This document shows, piece after piece, positions 16,302 to 24,612 of a DNA stretch of 64,000 nt. Source of the DNA: Sphingomonas oryzagri (GTDB lineage Bacteria > Pseudomonadota > Alphaproteobacteria > Sphingomonadales > Sphingomonadaceae). Where the stretch lies: the NCBI RefSeq assembly GCF_029906645.1, contig NZ_JARYGZ010000001.1, forward strand, positions 1,235,208-1,299,207, given 5' to 3'. Numbering within the stretch: the first letter of the stretch is position 1; every line of letters begins with the position of its first letter. The notes beneath the pieces were generated by a model that was not told the DNA's origin, did not search any database, and saw only the letters and a list, made by a program, of their open reading frames with translations. The position numbers and the translations under genes were made by a program.

Positions 16302-17374
16302 TGCGGATCGCATCTCTCACCTGGGTCGCCATCTGCGCGATCGCGACACCAGGCCTCGCCCAGTCCATGCCGGGAATGGACATGAAGGGCATGGAAATAC
16401 GACCTCAAAAGCCGAAGCCCGCGGCCAGGAAGGCACAATCCAAGGCCGCTCCCCGACACAAGGCTCCCGTGCCGGCGGGGGACATGCGCGGAATGGACAT
16501 GTCGCCACCAGCACGCGCGCCTGCATCTGCGCCGGACCACGCCGGAATGCCGGGCATGGACCATGGAGGCATGGCTGGCATGGATATGTCTGGCCCCGCC
16601 GCGATGTCGGGGCCGGCGGGCACCGATCTTCCCGCCGGACATGATCCGGCGCCGCCGCTACCCGCCGACCATTATGCCGACCGCTTCTTCCCAGCTGAAG
16701 ACATGGGCCGTTCGCGAGAGGCGATGATGCGCGAGGATGGCGGACAGACCATCCATCAGATCCTGTTCAATCTGGCCGAAATCCAGATCCTCAACAGCCA
16801 TGCCGGCTATCGCTGGGACAGCGAAGGCTTCATTGGCGGTGACATCAATCGCCTGTGGATCAAGAGCGAAGGCGAAGGCACCTTTCGCGACGGTGTTGAT
16901 AGCGCGGAGGTGCAGGCCCTCTTCAGCCACGCGATCGGCCCCTATTACAATCTCCAGGCGGGCGTGCGGCAGGACATCCGGCCGACGCCGAGCCAAACCT
17001 ATGCCACGGTCGGATTCGAGGGATTGTCGCCCTACGAATTCGAGACAGAGGGCGCTCTCTTCCTCTCGACCAAGGGAGATCTGCTGGCGCGTCTCGAAGC
17101 CTGGTACGATCAGCGGATCACCCAGCGACTGGTGGTTCAACCGCGCGTGGAACTGAATCTGTCGGCGCAGGACGTGCCACAGGATCGTTACGGCGCGGGG
17201 ATCGTCGACGCTGAACTTGGGCTGCGCCTGCGCTACGAGATCAAGCGCGAGTTCGCCCCTTATATCGGCGTGTCATGGGAACGGAAGACGGGACGGAGCG
17301 CCGAATGTGCGCGCGCCGATGGGGAGCGTCCGGATCAGACCGGGTTCGTGATCGGCGTGCGAACCTGGTTCTGA
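16298..17374 (+). CDS. copB: Outer-membrane copper resistance protein CopB/PcoB
   Basis: A 358-residue CopB protein: signal peptide (ending GLAQ), a Met/His-rich, Pro/Lys-rich linker to about residue 115 (MPGMDMKGMEI, MPGMDHGGMAGMDM), then a beta-barrel domain of about 230 residues ending in the outer-membrane signature GVRTWF. It is thought to move copper across or hold it at the outer membrane. The ATG overlaps the copA stop (ATGA), so translation is coupled. It converges on arsH, with 200 non-coding bases between. Confidence 0.92.
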   Translation: MMRIASLTWVAICAIATPGLAQSMPGMDMKGMEIRPQKPKPAARKAQSKAAPRHKAPVPAGDMRGMDMSPPARAPASAPDHAGMPGMDHGGMAGMDMSGPAAMSGPAGTDLPAGHDPAPPLPADHYADRFFPAEDMGRSREAMMREDGGQTIHQILFNLAEIQILNSHAGYRWDSEGFIGGDINRLWIKSEGEGTFRDGVDSAEVQALFSHAIGPYYNLQAGVRQDIRPTPSQTYATVGFEGLSPYEFETEGALFLSTKGDLLARLEAWYDQRITQRLVVQPRVELNLSAQDVPQDRYGAGIVDAELGLRLRYEIKREFAPYIGVSWERKTGRSAECARADGERPDQTGFVIGVRTWF

Positions 17375-17574
17375 GCTCATCATTACCAGAGCGACCCAAT
17401 ATCGCACGGACTGCAGTCAGCCTGTGCTGCATCGCATCGAGCGCTGGCCTCGTCGATCTTCGCAAAGATCGCCCACGCCATTTCAGGATGCTCGGCCGAA
17501 CGTTCGCCATCGAATGGTGCGATCAGAATAGAAGAGCGCAAGATTGATGACTACGGCGAACGTATGCGCCAGGA

Positions 17575-18315
17575 TCAGCGACCAGTGGAAATGCCTGAAT
17601 GATCCTCCGCATCGATAGCCAAGCCCACTGCCTTGCGCTCCGAATAGCGATCGACGAGTTGAAAGGTGTGTGGGCGCATGAGAACCGTAATCCGCAGCAA
17701 TTCCTCCATCACATCCACAATTCGATCGTAGTAGGCCGACGGCTTCATCCGGCCGGTCTCATCGAACTCCTTGTACGCCATCGCGACCGACGACTGGTTG
17801 GGGATCGTGAACATCCGCATCCACCGCCCGAGCAGGCGCAGCGTATTGACCGCGTTGAACGACTGCGAGCCGCCCGACACCTGCATCACCGCCAATGTGC
17901 GCCCCTGGGTTGGCCGCATTCCCTTCATTTCCAGTGGGAGATGATCGATCTGCGCCTTCATGATGCCCGAAATCGCGCCATGGCGTTCGGGGCTGCACCA
18001 CACCTGCCCCTCCGACCACATCGACAATGCGCGCAACTCATGCACGGCGGGGTGGTCGTCGCCCTTCACCTGATCGGGCAGCGGCAGATCCGAGGGATCG
18101 AAGATCCGCGTCTCCGCGCCGAAAAGCTGGAGCAGCCGGGCAGCTTCCTCGACGGCAAGCCGCGAGAAGGAACGCTCGCGCAGTGATCCGTAGAGCAGAA
18201 GGATGCGCGGCGGCGGCAGGTCTTCACCAAGCCCGAGCGCTAGCCGCGCAATCACGAAAGCCGGATCGAGAGCCGGAAAGCGATCAGGTTCGGGAAGCAC
18301 GCGAACGCGGGTCAT
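17575..18315 (-). CDS. arsH: Organoarsenical oxidase/NADPH-FMN reductase ArsH
   Basis: A 246-residue flavodoxin-like protein. The FMN phosphate loop is [13 protein letters not shown] (about 42-54), and the family motif around [18 protein letters not shown] is present. ArsH uses NADPH and FMN to oxidise trivalent organoarsenicals to less toxic pentavalent forms. It is the last gene of the arsenic operon, overlapping the stop of the acetyltransferase gene by four bases. Confidence 0.93.
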   Translation of the reverse strand: MTRVRVLPEPDRFPALDPAFVIARLALGLGEDLPPPRILLLYGSLRERSFSRLAVEEAARLLQLFGAETRIFDPSDLPLPDQVKGDDHPAVHELRALSMWSEGQVWCSPERHGAISGIMKAQIDHLPLEMKGMRPTQGRTLAVMQVSGGSQSFNAVNTLRLLGRWMRMFTIPNQSSVAMAYKEFDETGRMKPSAYYDRIVDVMEELLRITVLMRPHTFQLVDRYSERKAVGLAIDAEDHSGISTGR

Positions 18316-18749
18316 GCGAGGTCCTTGACGAGATAAGCGGCGCTTGCGGGGCAGAGCGAGGTGAATTGCGCGGTCGATCCGATAGACGCCGGTGCCGATG
18401 AACGCTCCGCCCGCCGATAACCATGCGCGTGGAAGAAGTCAGACGACGTCTGGGTCAGCAGATGCAGCCGTTCGGTGCCATCCTGACGCGCAGATGCTTC
18501 GGCGTGGTTGACGAGCAGCGCCCCGAAGCCCTGGCGCCTGCGGCGGGGCAGCACGACGAGCGAGCGCAGCAGCCGATCGACGCCGATGCCCTCGATGCCG
18601 ACGAAGCCGATCGCGCCAGCATCGTCGGACAGACGGAAAAAGGCACGCCCAGGTTCATGCAGATCGTCTGTCGGCAAGCCGGCGGCGTCGAGCGCGCGCG
18701 CCAGCGCGTCGTCGACGGAGTCGAGGGGTGCGAAGATCACCCCTTTCAT
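18312..18749 (-). CDS. GNAT acetyltransferase of arsenic operons (ArsN-type)
   Basis: A 145-residue GNAT-fold N-acetyltransferase. The acetyl-CoA loop is [16 protein letters not shown]. Family members in ars operons (ArsN2 group) are believed to acetylate organoarsenical amines such as arsinothricin. The start at 18749 is chosen because it overlaps the transporter stop codon (ATGA). The longer upstream frame is the transporter's shadow. Assignment to ArsN2 rather than ArsN1 rests on operon context. Confidence 0.8.
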   Translation of the reverse strand: MKGVIFAPLDSVDDALARALDAAGLPTDDLHEPGRAFFRLSDDAGAIGFVGIEGIGVDRLLRSLVVLPRRRRQGFGALLVNHAEASARQDGTERLHLLTQTSSDFFHAHGYRRAERSSAPASIGSTAQFTSLCPASAAYLVKDLA

Positions 18750-19813
18750 GCCGTGCCCCGTTCGTACCAGCCGCGTGTGCTCTTCGCGATCGCAACCACT
18801 GACAGCATGACGGGCACCTCGACCAGCACGCCCACGACGGTTGCCAGCGCGGCCCCCGAATTGAGTCCGAACAGCGAGATCGCCGCCGCGACGGCCAGTT
18901 CGAAGAAGTTGGAGGCACCGATCAGCGCGGCGGGCGCCGCGACACACCATGCCACGCCAAGCTGGCGCGAGAGCAGGTAGGCAACGCCCGCGTTCAGATA
19001 GACCTGGATCAGGATCGGGACGGCGATCAGGGCGATGACGAGCGGCTGCCGAACGATCTGTTCACCCTGGAAGCCAAAGAGCAGGATCAGGGTCGAGAGC
19101 AGCGCTACAAGCGAGACCGGCCCTAGCCGGGCGAGCAGCCGCTCGAGCGCCGCCCTGCCGCCCGATGCGATCACCGACGTGCGGACGATCTGCGCGACCA
19201 TGACCGGCACGACGATGTAGAGACCGACAGAGATCAGCAAGGTCGCCCAAGGCACGGTGACGGAAGCGACACCGAGCAGCAGCCCGACCAGCGGCGCGAA
19301 AAGGAATACCATGAGCAGGTCGTTCAGCGCGACCTGGCTGAGCGTGTAGGTGGGATCGCCGTCGCACAGGTTGGACCATACGAAGACCATCGCGGTGCAC
19401 GGCGCGGCGGCAAGCAGGATCAGGCCGGCAATATAGGAGGACACGTTGCCGCCCGGCAGCAACGGCGCGAACAGATAGCCCAGGAAGACCGTGCCGAGCA
19501 GCGCCATCGAGAAGGGCTTGACGCCCCAGTTGACGACCAGCGTCACGCCGATGCCACGCCAGTGCCGACGCACCGATCCGAGCGCCCCGAAGTCTATCTT
19601 GAGCAGCATCGGCACGATCATCAGCCAGATCAGCACCGCGACCACCAGATTGACACGGGCCATCTCGGCCGATGCGATCGCGGCAAAGGCTCGAGGCGCA
19701 GCATGGCCGAGCGCGATGCCGACGACGATGCAGAGCGCGACCCACAAGGTCAGCCAGCGCTCGAAGAGGCTCATCGGCGGTTTCGCCGGCGCCGCGTCCG
19801 CGATCGACGCCAT
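18746..19813 (-). CDS. acr3: Arsenite efflux permease, Acr3 family
   Basis: A 355-residue inner-membrane transporter with about ten segments. The Acr3 signature with its essential cysteine, APCTAMVFVWSNL, is about residues 145-157, and a later helix contains GASNFFELAVA. It exports arsenite. The ATG at 19813 lies one base after the arsC stop codon, and the stop overlaps the acetyltransferase start, so the genes are tightly coupled. Confidence 0.94.
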   Translation of the reverse strand: MASIADAAPAKPPMSLFERWLTLWVALCIVVGIALGHAAPRAFAAIASAEMARVNLVVAVLIWLMIVPMLLKIDFGALGSVRRHWRGIGVTLVVNWGVKPFSMALLGTVFLGYLFAPLLPGGNVSSYIAGLILLAAAPCTAMVFVWSNLCDGDPTYTLSQVALNDLLMVFLFAPLVGLLLGVASVTVPWATLLISVGLYIVVPVMVAQIVRTSVIASGGRAALERLLARLGPVSLVALLSTLILLFGFQGEQIVRQPLVIALIAVPILIQVYLNAGVAYLLSRQLGVAWCVAAPAALIGASNFFELAVAAAISLFGLNSGAALATVVGVLVEVPVMLSVVAIAKSTRGWYERGTA

Positions 19814-19814
19814 G

Positions 19815-20240
19815 TCAACGCAGCCGTTCGCCGGCGGCGTTGACGACCTGTTCGCCGTCTTCCTTGGCGAAGGCGCCACGCTGGACGTTCGGCAGGATTT
19901 CGAGGACCACCTCCGAAGGCCGACAGAGCTTCACCCCGAGCGGCGTCACGACCAGCGGCCGGTTGATGAGGATCGGATGTGCCATCATTGCGTCGATCAG
20001 CGCCTCGTCGGAGAGCGTCTCATCGTCGAGGCCGAGATCGGCATAGGGCGTGCCCTTCTCGCGGAGCAACGCGCGCGGCGTCATGCCGGCGGCACCGATC
20101 ATCTCGACGAGCAGAGCACGCGACGGCGGGGTCTTCAGATATTCGACGACATGCGGTTCGACGCCGGAATTGCGGATCAGCGCCAGCGTGTTGCGCGACG
20201 TTCCGCACTCGGGATTGTGATAGATGACGATGGTGGTCAC
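19815..20240 (-). CDS. arsC: Glutaredoxin-type arsenate reductase ArsC
   Basis: A 141-residue thioredoxin-fold enzyme that reduces arsenate to arsenite for export. Catalytic Cys12 lies in YHNPECGTSRN, and the arsenate-binding arginines and cis-proline are in MMAHPILINRPLVV (about 83-96). The GTG at 20240 is the start: it gives the standard length and has an AGGA site upstream. It follows arsR by 14 bases. Confidence 0.94.
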   Translation of the reverse strand: MTTIVIYHNPECGTSRNTLALIRNSGVEPHVVEYLKTPPSRALLVEMIGAAGMTPRALLREKGTPYADLGLDDETLSDEALIDAMMAHPILINRPLVVTPLGVKLCRPSEVVLEILPNVQRGAFAKEDGEQVVNAAGERLR

Positions 20241-20254
20241 GGACGGTCCATCCT

Positions 20255-20584
20255 TCAGCAGCAGGTAAGATCCGCGAGCAGCGGCTCGCAGAGTTCGGGG
20301 CGTCCCTGGCAGCAATCCTTGGCGAGAAACGTCATCAGGGCGCGAAGCATGTCGATGTTGGCGCGCTGGATCTGCTGGCGTCCGCGCCGCTCGGCAATCA
20401 CCAGTTCGGCCTTGGCAAGCACGGCGAGGTGGGTCGAGAAGGTGCTTTGGGTAAGACCGCTCGCCTCGACCAGCGCGCCGGTCGGCAAGCCATCGGGTTC
20501 GTGCCGAACGAGCAGACGGAAGGCGTTCAGCCGGGTCGGGTGGGCGAGTGCGGCAAGTCCCGCAATTGCTGATTCCTGCTGCAT
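20255..20584 (-). CDS. arsR: Arsenic-responsive repressor ArsR
   Basis: A 109-residue winged-helix repressor of the ArsR/SmtB family (helix-turn-helix about 42-60, STFSTHLAVLAKAELV). The classic ELCVCDL metal site is absent; instead Cys91, Cys92 and Cys99 (CCQGRPELC) and a final CysCys lie at the C-terminus, like the AfArsR-type arsenite site. It heads the ars operon and should repress it through the inverted repeats at 20586-20641. Confidence 0.92.
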   Translation of the reverse strand: MQQESAIAGLAALAHPTRLNAFRLLVRHEPDGLPTGALVEASGLTQSTFSTHLAVLAKAELVIAERRGRQQIQRANIDMLRALMTFLAKDCCQGRPELCEPLLADLTCC

Positions 20585-20585
20585 A

Positions 20586-20603
20586 GATCGGCTTTATCCG
20601 ATC
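20586..20603 (-). promoter_or_regulatory. Probable ArsR operator 1
   Basis: A perfect inverted repeat, GATCGG, six bases, CCGATC, ending one base before the arsR ATG. Its arms and spacing are shared with the repeat at 20624. A bound dimer here would block transcription of the ars operon. Confidence 0.65.
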
Positions 20604-20623
20604 ATAACTCGACGCACAATACG

Positions 20624-20641
20624 CATCGGTTATTTCCGATG
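20624..20641 (-). promoter_or_regulatory. Probable ArsR operator 2
   Basis: A perfect inverted repeat, CATCGG, six bases, CCGATG, with the same ATCGG-N6-CCGAT core as operator 1. The two centres are 38 bases apart, a little under four helical turns. Confidence 0.65.
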
Positions 20642-20772
20642 CAAACGAGGTAGTAACGGCCGATCGGATGCAGGCCGCGGTTCGGCAAGGTCAGCACATG
20701 ATCCGGATCGACTGCCTTGACGCGATGTCGATAAATAGGAGCCAAGCCCCACGATTGCGGTATCACGGCAGC

Positions 20773-21924
20773 ATGATCATTTCGTCGACCCTCGATTTTC
20801 GCGAAGCGGCCCGCAGGCGCTTGCCGCCATTCCTGTTCCATTATGCGGACGGCGGCGCCTACGCGGAGACGACGCTGAAGCGAAACGTCTCCGACCTTGC
20901 CGAGTTGGCGCTCCGTCAGCGGGTGCTCAAGAACGTCGCCGATATCGATCTCTCTGCCGAGCTGTTCGGGCAATGCCAGCCGTTGCCGATCATACTCGGC
21001 CCGGTCGGCATATCGGGCATGTATGCGCGACGCGGTGAGACGCAGGCAGCGCGTGCGGCGCATCGTGCCGGCATGCCGTTCACCCTTTCGACCGTGTCGA
21101 TCTGTTCACTTGGCGAGGTGACCGCCGCCTCGGCGGGGCCGACGTGGTTCCAGCTCTATGTGATCCGCGATCGCGCCTTCATGCGCGATCTCCTGGCGAC
21201 CGCGAAGGCAAACGGCGCCAGGGCGCTCGTCTTCACCGTCGACATGCCCGTTCCAGGCGCCCGCTATCGCGACGCCCATTCTGGCATGTCCGGCCCCCAC
21301 GCACCGCTGCGGCGCGTGATGCAGGCCGTGACCCATCCGCGCTGGGCTTGGGATGTCGGCTTGTTCGGACGGCCGCACCGGCTCGGCAATCTCGAACCGG
21401 TCCTGGGCAAGGCGAGCGGCCTGAACGACTATATGGGCTGGCTGGGTAGCAACTTCGATCCCTCGATCGCATGGTCGGATCTCGACTGGATCCGGTCGGA
21501 ATGGGACGGGCCGCTGATCATCAAGGGCATTCTCGATCCCGAGGATGCGCGCGAGGCCGCCGCGATCGGTGCGGACGGGATCGTCGTTTCCAACCATGGC
21601 GGACGCCAGCTGGACGGCGTGTTGTCGACCGCCCGTGCCCTGCCCGCCATCGCCGACGCGGTTGGCGATCGGCTGACGGTATTGGCGGATTCCGGCGTCC
21701 GATCCGGCCTCGACGTGGTCCGTATGCTGGCGCTGGGCGCGCGTGGCGTGCTGCTCGGCCGCGCCTGGGTTTATGCGCTCGCGGCGGGCGGCGAGGCTGG
21801 GGTGACGCAGTTGCTCACGCTGATGGAAAAGGAAATGCGGGTCGCAATGGCCCTGACCGGCGTTCGCAACCTGGGCGAGATCGATTCCTCCATTCTGGCC
21901 GAGGTGCGTGATCGGGCGCTCTGA
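20773..21924 (+). CDS. lldD: FMN-dependent L-lactate dehydrogenase
   Basis: A 383-residue TIM-barrel flavoenzyme of the alpha-hydroxy-acid oxidase family that oxidises L-lactate to pyruvate and feeds the respiratory chain. FMN and substrate residues are visible: [10 protein letters not shown] near residue 20, [14 protein letters not shown] (about 77-90), and the catalytic histidine and arginine in [10 protein letters not shown]. The length equals the LldD standard. The start at 20773 has a weak ribosome binding site. It is divergent from arsR. Confidence 0.88.
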   Translation: MIISSTLDFREAARRRLPPFLFHYADGGAYAETTLKRNVSDLAELALRQRVLKNVADIDLSAELFGQCQPLPIILGPVGISGMYARRGETQAARAAHRAGMPFTLSTVSICSLGEVTAASAGPTWFQLYVIRDRAFMRDLLATAKANGARALVFTVDMPVPGARYRDAHSGMSGPHAPLRRVMQAVTHPRWAWDVGLFGRPHRLGNLEPVLGKASGLNDYMGWLGSNFDPSIAWSDLDWIRSEWDGPLIIKGILDPEDAREAAAIGADGIVVSNHGGRQLDGVLSTARALPAIADAVGDRLTVLADSGVRSGLDVVRMLALGARGVLLGRAWVYALAAGGEAGVTQLLTLMEKEMRVAMALTGVRNLGEIDSSILAEVRDRAL

Positions 21925-22017
21925 TTTTCCGGCAGAGGGATAGCGGTCACCCGATCCTGTCTCTCGATCCGAAAAACGCGACCGGAAAGCGAACCTCCCC
22001 TCTCCCGATGTCTCCGA

Positions 22018-22482
22018 TCAGGATCGTTGCGACTGCAACGGCGCCTCCAGCCCCAGCCATCGATCGAGAGTCCAGTTGCCGCCACCCATGGCGATCAGCG
22101 GGAGGAGCAACCCTGCCCAGCTCAGATGAGTCGGCCAGGCGTCAGGATAGACGAAGATCTCGATCACCGCGGTCATGCCAAGCATCACCAGCGCGGCAGG
22201 CCGCACGAACAGGCCCAATGCCAGCAATATCGGCGCGATATTCTCGACATAGGCGGACAGGTGCGCCGCGACGACAGGGTCGATGACAGGCAGCGCATAT
22301 TCGGTGCGGAACAGTTCGTAGGTCGCATCGGTGATATGCAGGATGCCGTCGACCTTCGTGCGCCCCGACAGGAAGAAGACGGCCCCGATACCCAGGCGGG
22401 CGACCAGCAGCAGCAGGGATGGAGGCGAAAGCCACGCCGCGAAACGCCCGGCACGGCGATAGAGTTCGATCGGCATCGACAT
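22018..22482 (-). CDS. DoxX family membrane protein of the BufA1 unit
   Basis: A 154-residue integral membrane protein with four hydrophobic segments and the DoxX pattern [22 protein letters not shown] near residues 23-44. DoxX proteins often accompany bufferin genes; their role there is unknown, perhaps electron transfer. The start at 22482 has AAGGA upstream. It lies 71 bases after the BufA1 gene on the same strand and probably shares its SigF-type promoter. Confidence 0.8.
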   Translation of the reverse strand: MSMPIELYRRAGRFAAWLSPPSLLLLVARLGIGAVFFLSGRTKVDGILHITDATYELFRTEYALPVIDPVVAAHLSAYVENIAPILLALGLFVRPAALVMLGMTAVIEIFVYPDAWPTHLSWAGLLLPLIAMGGGNWTLDRWLGLEAPLQSQRS

Positions 22483-22553
22483 GGCGTTCCTTTCGACGAG
22501 GCAGAATGGTCCGCTCCGCCGCGGAGCGATCGGCGGCGGAGCGCCCACGTGGA

Positions 22554-22826
22554 TCACGCCTTGGGGGTCAGCGAGCCGAAGCCCTTGGGCGTCTTGGTCG
22601 TGGTGCAGGTGCCGGCCTTGACCAGCTTCCAGGCATTACCCTGATAGTTGACCTTGGCCGTACCCGCGCAGGTCGTGCCGGCGCCCGCCTTGCAGTCGTT
22701 GTGGCCGGCGAGCGCGACGCCGTAGCATTTTTCCATCGGCGCCTTGCCGGCATCGGCGGCATGGGCGGCCCCGGCAGCGAGCGTGACGGCGAAGGTTGCG
22801 GCAAGCGCCGCGTGGCTGCGGATCAT
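22554..22826 (-). CDS. DUF2282 BufA1-type periplasmic metallophore
   Basis: A 90-residue exported peptide: signal sequence ending AHA (residue 23), then a mature part with four cysteines (34, 45, 53, 74) in the DUF2282 pattern [18 protein letters not shown]. BufA1 proteins (bufferins) are copper-binding peptides whose cysteines are modified by DUF692 (MNIO) enzymes. Here the gene is followed by DoxX only, with no DUF692 or DUF2063 gene in the window. A SigF-type promoter precedes it. Confidence 0.85.
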   Translation of the reverse strand: MIRSHAALAATFAVTLAAGAAHAADAGKAPMEKCYGVALAGHNDCKAGAGTTCAGTAKVNYQGNAWKLVKAGTCTTTKTPKGFGSLTPKA

Positions 22827-22928
22827 GATCTGTCTCCAATGATGAAAGGCCCCTCACGAGGGCGGCACCGTCACGAACGGCGCCGCCCTATGGCCGGTTG
22901 GGAGGGAGCGGCCGGCCATGTCGGGGCT

Positions 22929-22954
22929 TACGTGCCCTCGCGGCCCGCCGTTAC
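22929..22954 (-). promoter_or_regulatory. SigF-type promoter of the BufA1 unit
   Basis: On the minus strand GTAACG is followed by 16 bases and CGTA. It differs by one base from the boxes before the sigF gene and the BufA2 gene and keeps the same spacing. It lies about 100 bases before the BufA1 start. Confidence 0.75.
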
Positions 22955-22998
22955 GGAATGTGCCGGGAAAAATTCTCGCCGGGAAATTTGCGTGCCAC

Positions 22999-23024
22999 GT
23001 AACCCCGCGCCATCCTGCCGCGTA
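22999..23024 (+). promoter_or_regulatory. SigF-type promoter of sigF-nrsF
   Basis: GTAACC, 16 bases, CGTA, 20 bases before the sigma factor ATG. Identical boxes at identical spacing occur before the BufA2 gene, implying autoregulation. The motif resembles the Caulobacter SigF consensus as I recall it. Confidence 0.8.
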
Positions 23025-23043
23025 GGCCCGTGCGGGAGGCCCA

Positions 23044-23583
23044 ATGCAGGCAAGTGAGGCACAGCTGAAGGCATGGATGACGTCAGGGCTCGACGGCGAT
23101 GCCGGCGCGCACGAAGCGCTGCTGCGCGCGCTCGTGCCGTTACTCAGCGCTTTCTATCGTCGCCGGCTGCGTGATGCGGAAGGCGATGTCGAGGATCTCG
23201 TGCAGGAAACATTGATCTCGGTGCATACCAAGCGCGCCACCTACGATCGCGACCGGCCCTTCACGGCGTGGCTCTATGCGATCGCCCGCTATCGGATGAT
23301 CGACCATTTCCGCCGGCGCCGCGTCGTGGTGCCGATCGAGGACGTCGAGGCGATCCTGGTGGCGGAGGGCTTCGAGGATGCGACGGCCGCCCGCATGGAT
23401 GTGGATGCCTTGCTCTCCACGCTGTCGCCCAAGCAGGCCCGCGCGATCCGCGACACCCACGTCGAGGGCCTCAGCGTCGCCGAGGCGGCTTCCGGCGCCG
23501 GCATCGGAGAATCGGATGTGAAGGTTTCGGTCCATCGCGGGCTCAAGGCGCTCGCCGCGCGTATTCGCGGAGACCGGGCATGA
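23044..23583 (+). CDS. sigF: ECF sigma factor, SigF-type
   Basis: A 179-residue ECF sigma factor. Region 2 runs through DVEDLVQETLISVHTKRATYD and TAWLYAIARYRMIDHFRR; region 4 carries the helix-turn-helix LSVAEAASGAGIGESDVKVS (about 139-158). The pairing with a DUF1109 (NrsF) protein places it in the SigF group, which responds to copper, cadmium or chromate in Caulobacter and activates bufferin operons. It overlaps nrsF by four bases (ATGA). GGGAGG lies before the ATG. Confidence 0.9.
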   Translation: MQASEAQLKAWMTSGLDGDAGAHEALLRALVPLLSAFYRRRLRDAEGDVEDLVQETLISVHTKRATYDRDRPFTAWLYAIARYRMIDHFRRRRVVVPIEDVEAILVAEGFEDATAARMDVDALLSTLSPKQARAIRDTHVEGLSVAEAASGAGIGESDVKVSVHRGLKALAARIRGDRA

Positions 23584-24221
23584 AAACCGACGATCTCATC
23601 CGCTCGCTCAGCCGCGATGTTCCCCGCATCACGCGCGGCGCGCTGGGCCGCCGGATCGCGCTGGGTATCTTCGGCGGCGGCATCGTGACGATGCTGCTGG
23701 TCGCGGGGCTGCTCGGCATCCGGCCCGATCTCCATGCGGCGATGCACGGCTTCTCCTTCTGGATGAAGTGGGCCTACACCGTCTCGGTCGGGATCGGTGC
23801 CGTGGTCGCTGTCATGCGCCTTGCACGACCGACGGGATCGAGCCTGCGGAGCCTGTGGTGGTTGGTCGTCCCCGTGCTGCTGCTCGGCGGCATCGGCATC
23901 GGCGAACTGGCGGACACGCCATCGAGCAAGTGGCTGGCGATGTGGCTCGGCGCGAGCTGGAAGGTGTGCCCGTGGCTGGTGCTGACCCTGGCGATGCCGA
24001 TCTTCATCGGCCTGCTCTGGTCCTTCCGGCGGCTCGCGCCTTCCCGATTGCGCGAGGCGGGCGCGGCGGCGGGTCTCGCGGCGGGCGCGTGGGCGGCGAC
24101 GATCTATTGCCTCCATTGTCCGGAGGTGTCGGCGATCTTCGTGCTCACCTGGTACAGTCTCGGCATCCTGCTGGCCGCCGGCGCCGGTGCGCTGCTCGGC
24201 CCGCGCCTGCTGCGCTGGTAG
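23580..24221 (+). CDS. nrsF: NrsF-like (DUF1109) membrane anti-sigma factor
   Basis: A 213-residue inner-membrane protein with about six membrane segments and a short cytoplasmic N-terminus (KTDDLIRSLSRDVP) that should hold SigF. Cysteines occur in WKVCPWL and in IYCLHCPEV; conserved cysteines of NrsF are thought to sense metals or oxidation. The start overlaps the sigF stop (ATGA), and the next SigF-type promoter begins six bases after its own stop. Confidence 0.88.
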   Translation: MKTDDLIRSLSRDVPRITRGALGRRIALGIFGGGIVTMLLVAGLLGIRPDLHAAMHGFSFWMKWAYTVSVGIGAVVAVMRLARPTGSSLRSLWWLVVPVLLLGGIGIGELADTPSSKWLAMWLGASWKVCPWLVLTLAMPIFIGLLWSFRRLAPSRLREAGAAAGLAAGAWAATIYCLHCPEVSAIFVLTWYSLGILLAAGAGALLGPRLLRW

Positions 24222-24226
24222 GTGCT

Positions 24227-24252
24227 GTAACCGCCCCTAAGGGGTCTGCGTA
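24227..24252 (+). promoter_or_regulatory. SigF-type promoter of the BufA2 unit
   Basis: GTAACC, 16 bases, CGTA, identical in boxes and spacing to the motif before sigF. The spacer contains a small palindrome, CCCCTAAGGGG. It lies 40 bases before the BufA2 ATG. Confidence 0.8.
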
Positions 24253-24292
24253 GGGAAGGAGCCATCCGGCAAAACCTTCTCAGGAGACCGAC

Positions 24293-24556
24293 ATGACCCC
24301 TTCGAAATCCGCCGTCAGCTTCGCCGCCGCCGCCGCGATCATCGCCCTCTCCGGCGCGGTCGTCACCGCTCCCGCCTTTGCCAAGGATGCGAAGCAGGTC
24401 CATTGCTACGGCGTCAACGCCTGCAAGGGCCAGTCCGACTGCAAGTCGGGCAATCATGACTGCAAGGGCATGAACGACTGCAAGGGCCAGGGCTTCAAGG
24501 CCGAGACCGCCCAGCAGTGCACGGCGGACGGCGGCAGCCTGACCGCGCCGAAATGA
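24293..24556 (+). CDS. BufA2-type cysteine-rich periplasmic metallophore
   Basis: An 87-residue exported peptide with a signal sequence ending AFA (residue 30). The mature part has six cysteines (38, 44, 50, 57, 63, 76) in a repetitive pattern of CKG and DCK units starting CYGVNACKGQSDCK. This matches the second class of bufferin-type metallophores (BufA2). A DoxX gene follows. No maturation enzyme is adjacent. Confidence 0.82.
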   Translation: MTPSKSAVSFAAAAAIIALSGAVVTAPAFAKDAKQVHCYGVNACKGQSDCKSGNHDCKGMNDCKGQGFKAETAQQCTADGGSLTAPK

Positions 24557-24612
24557 TCGACCTGCCCGGCCGCGTACGACGCGGCCGGGTTCCTCTTCAC
24601 GAAGAGAGCGCG

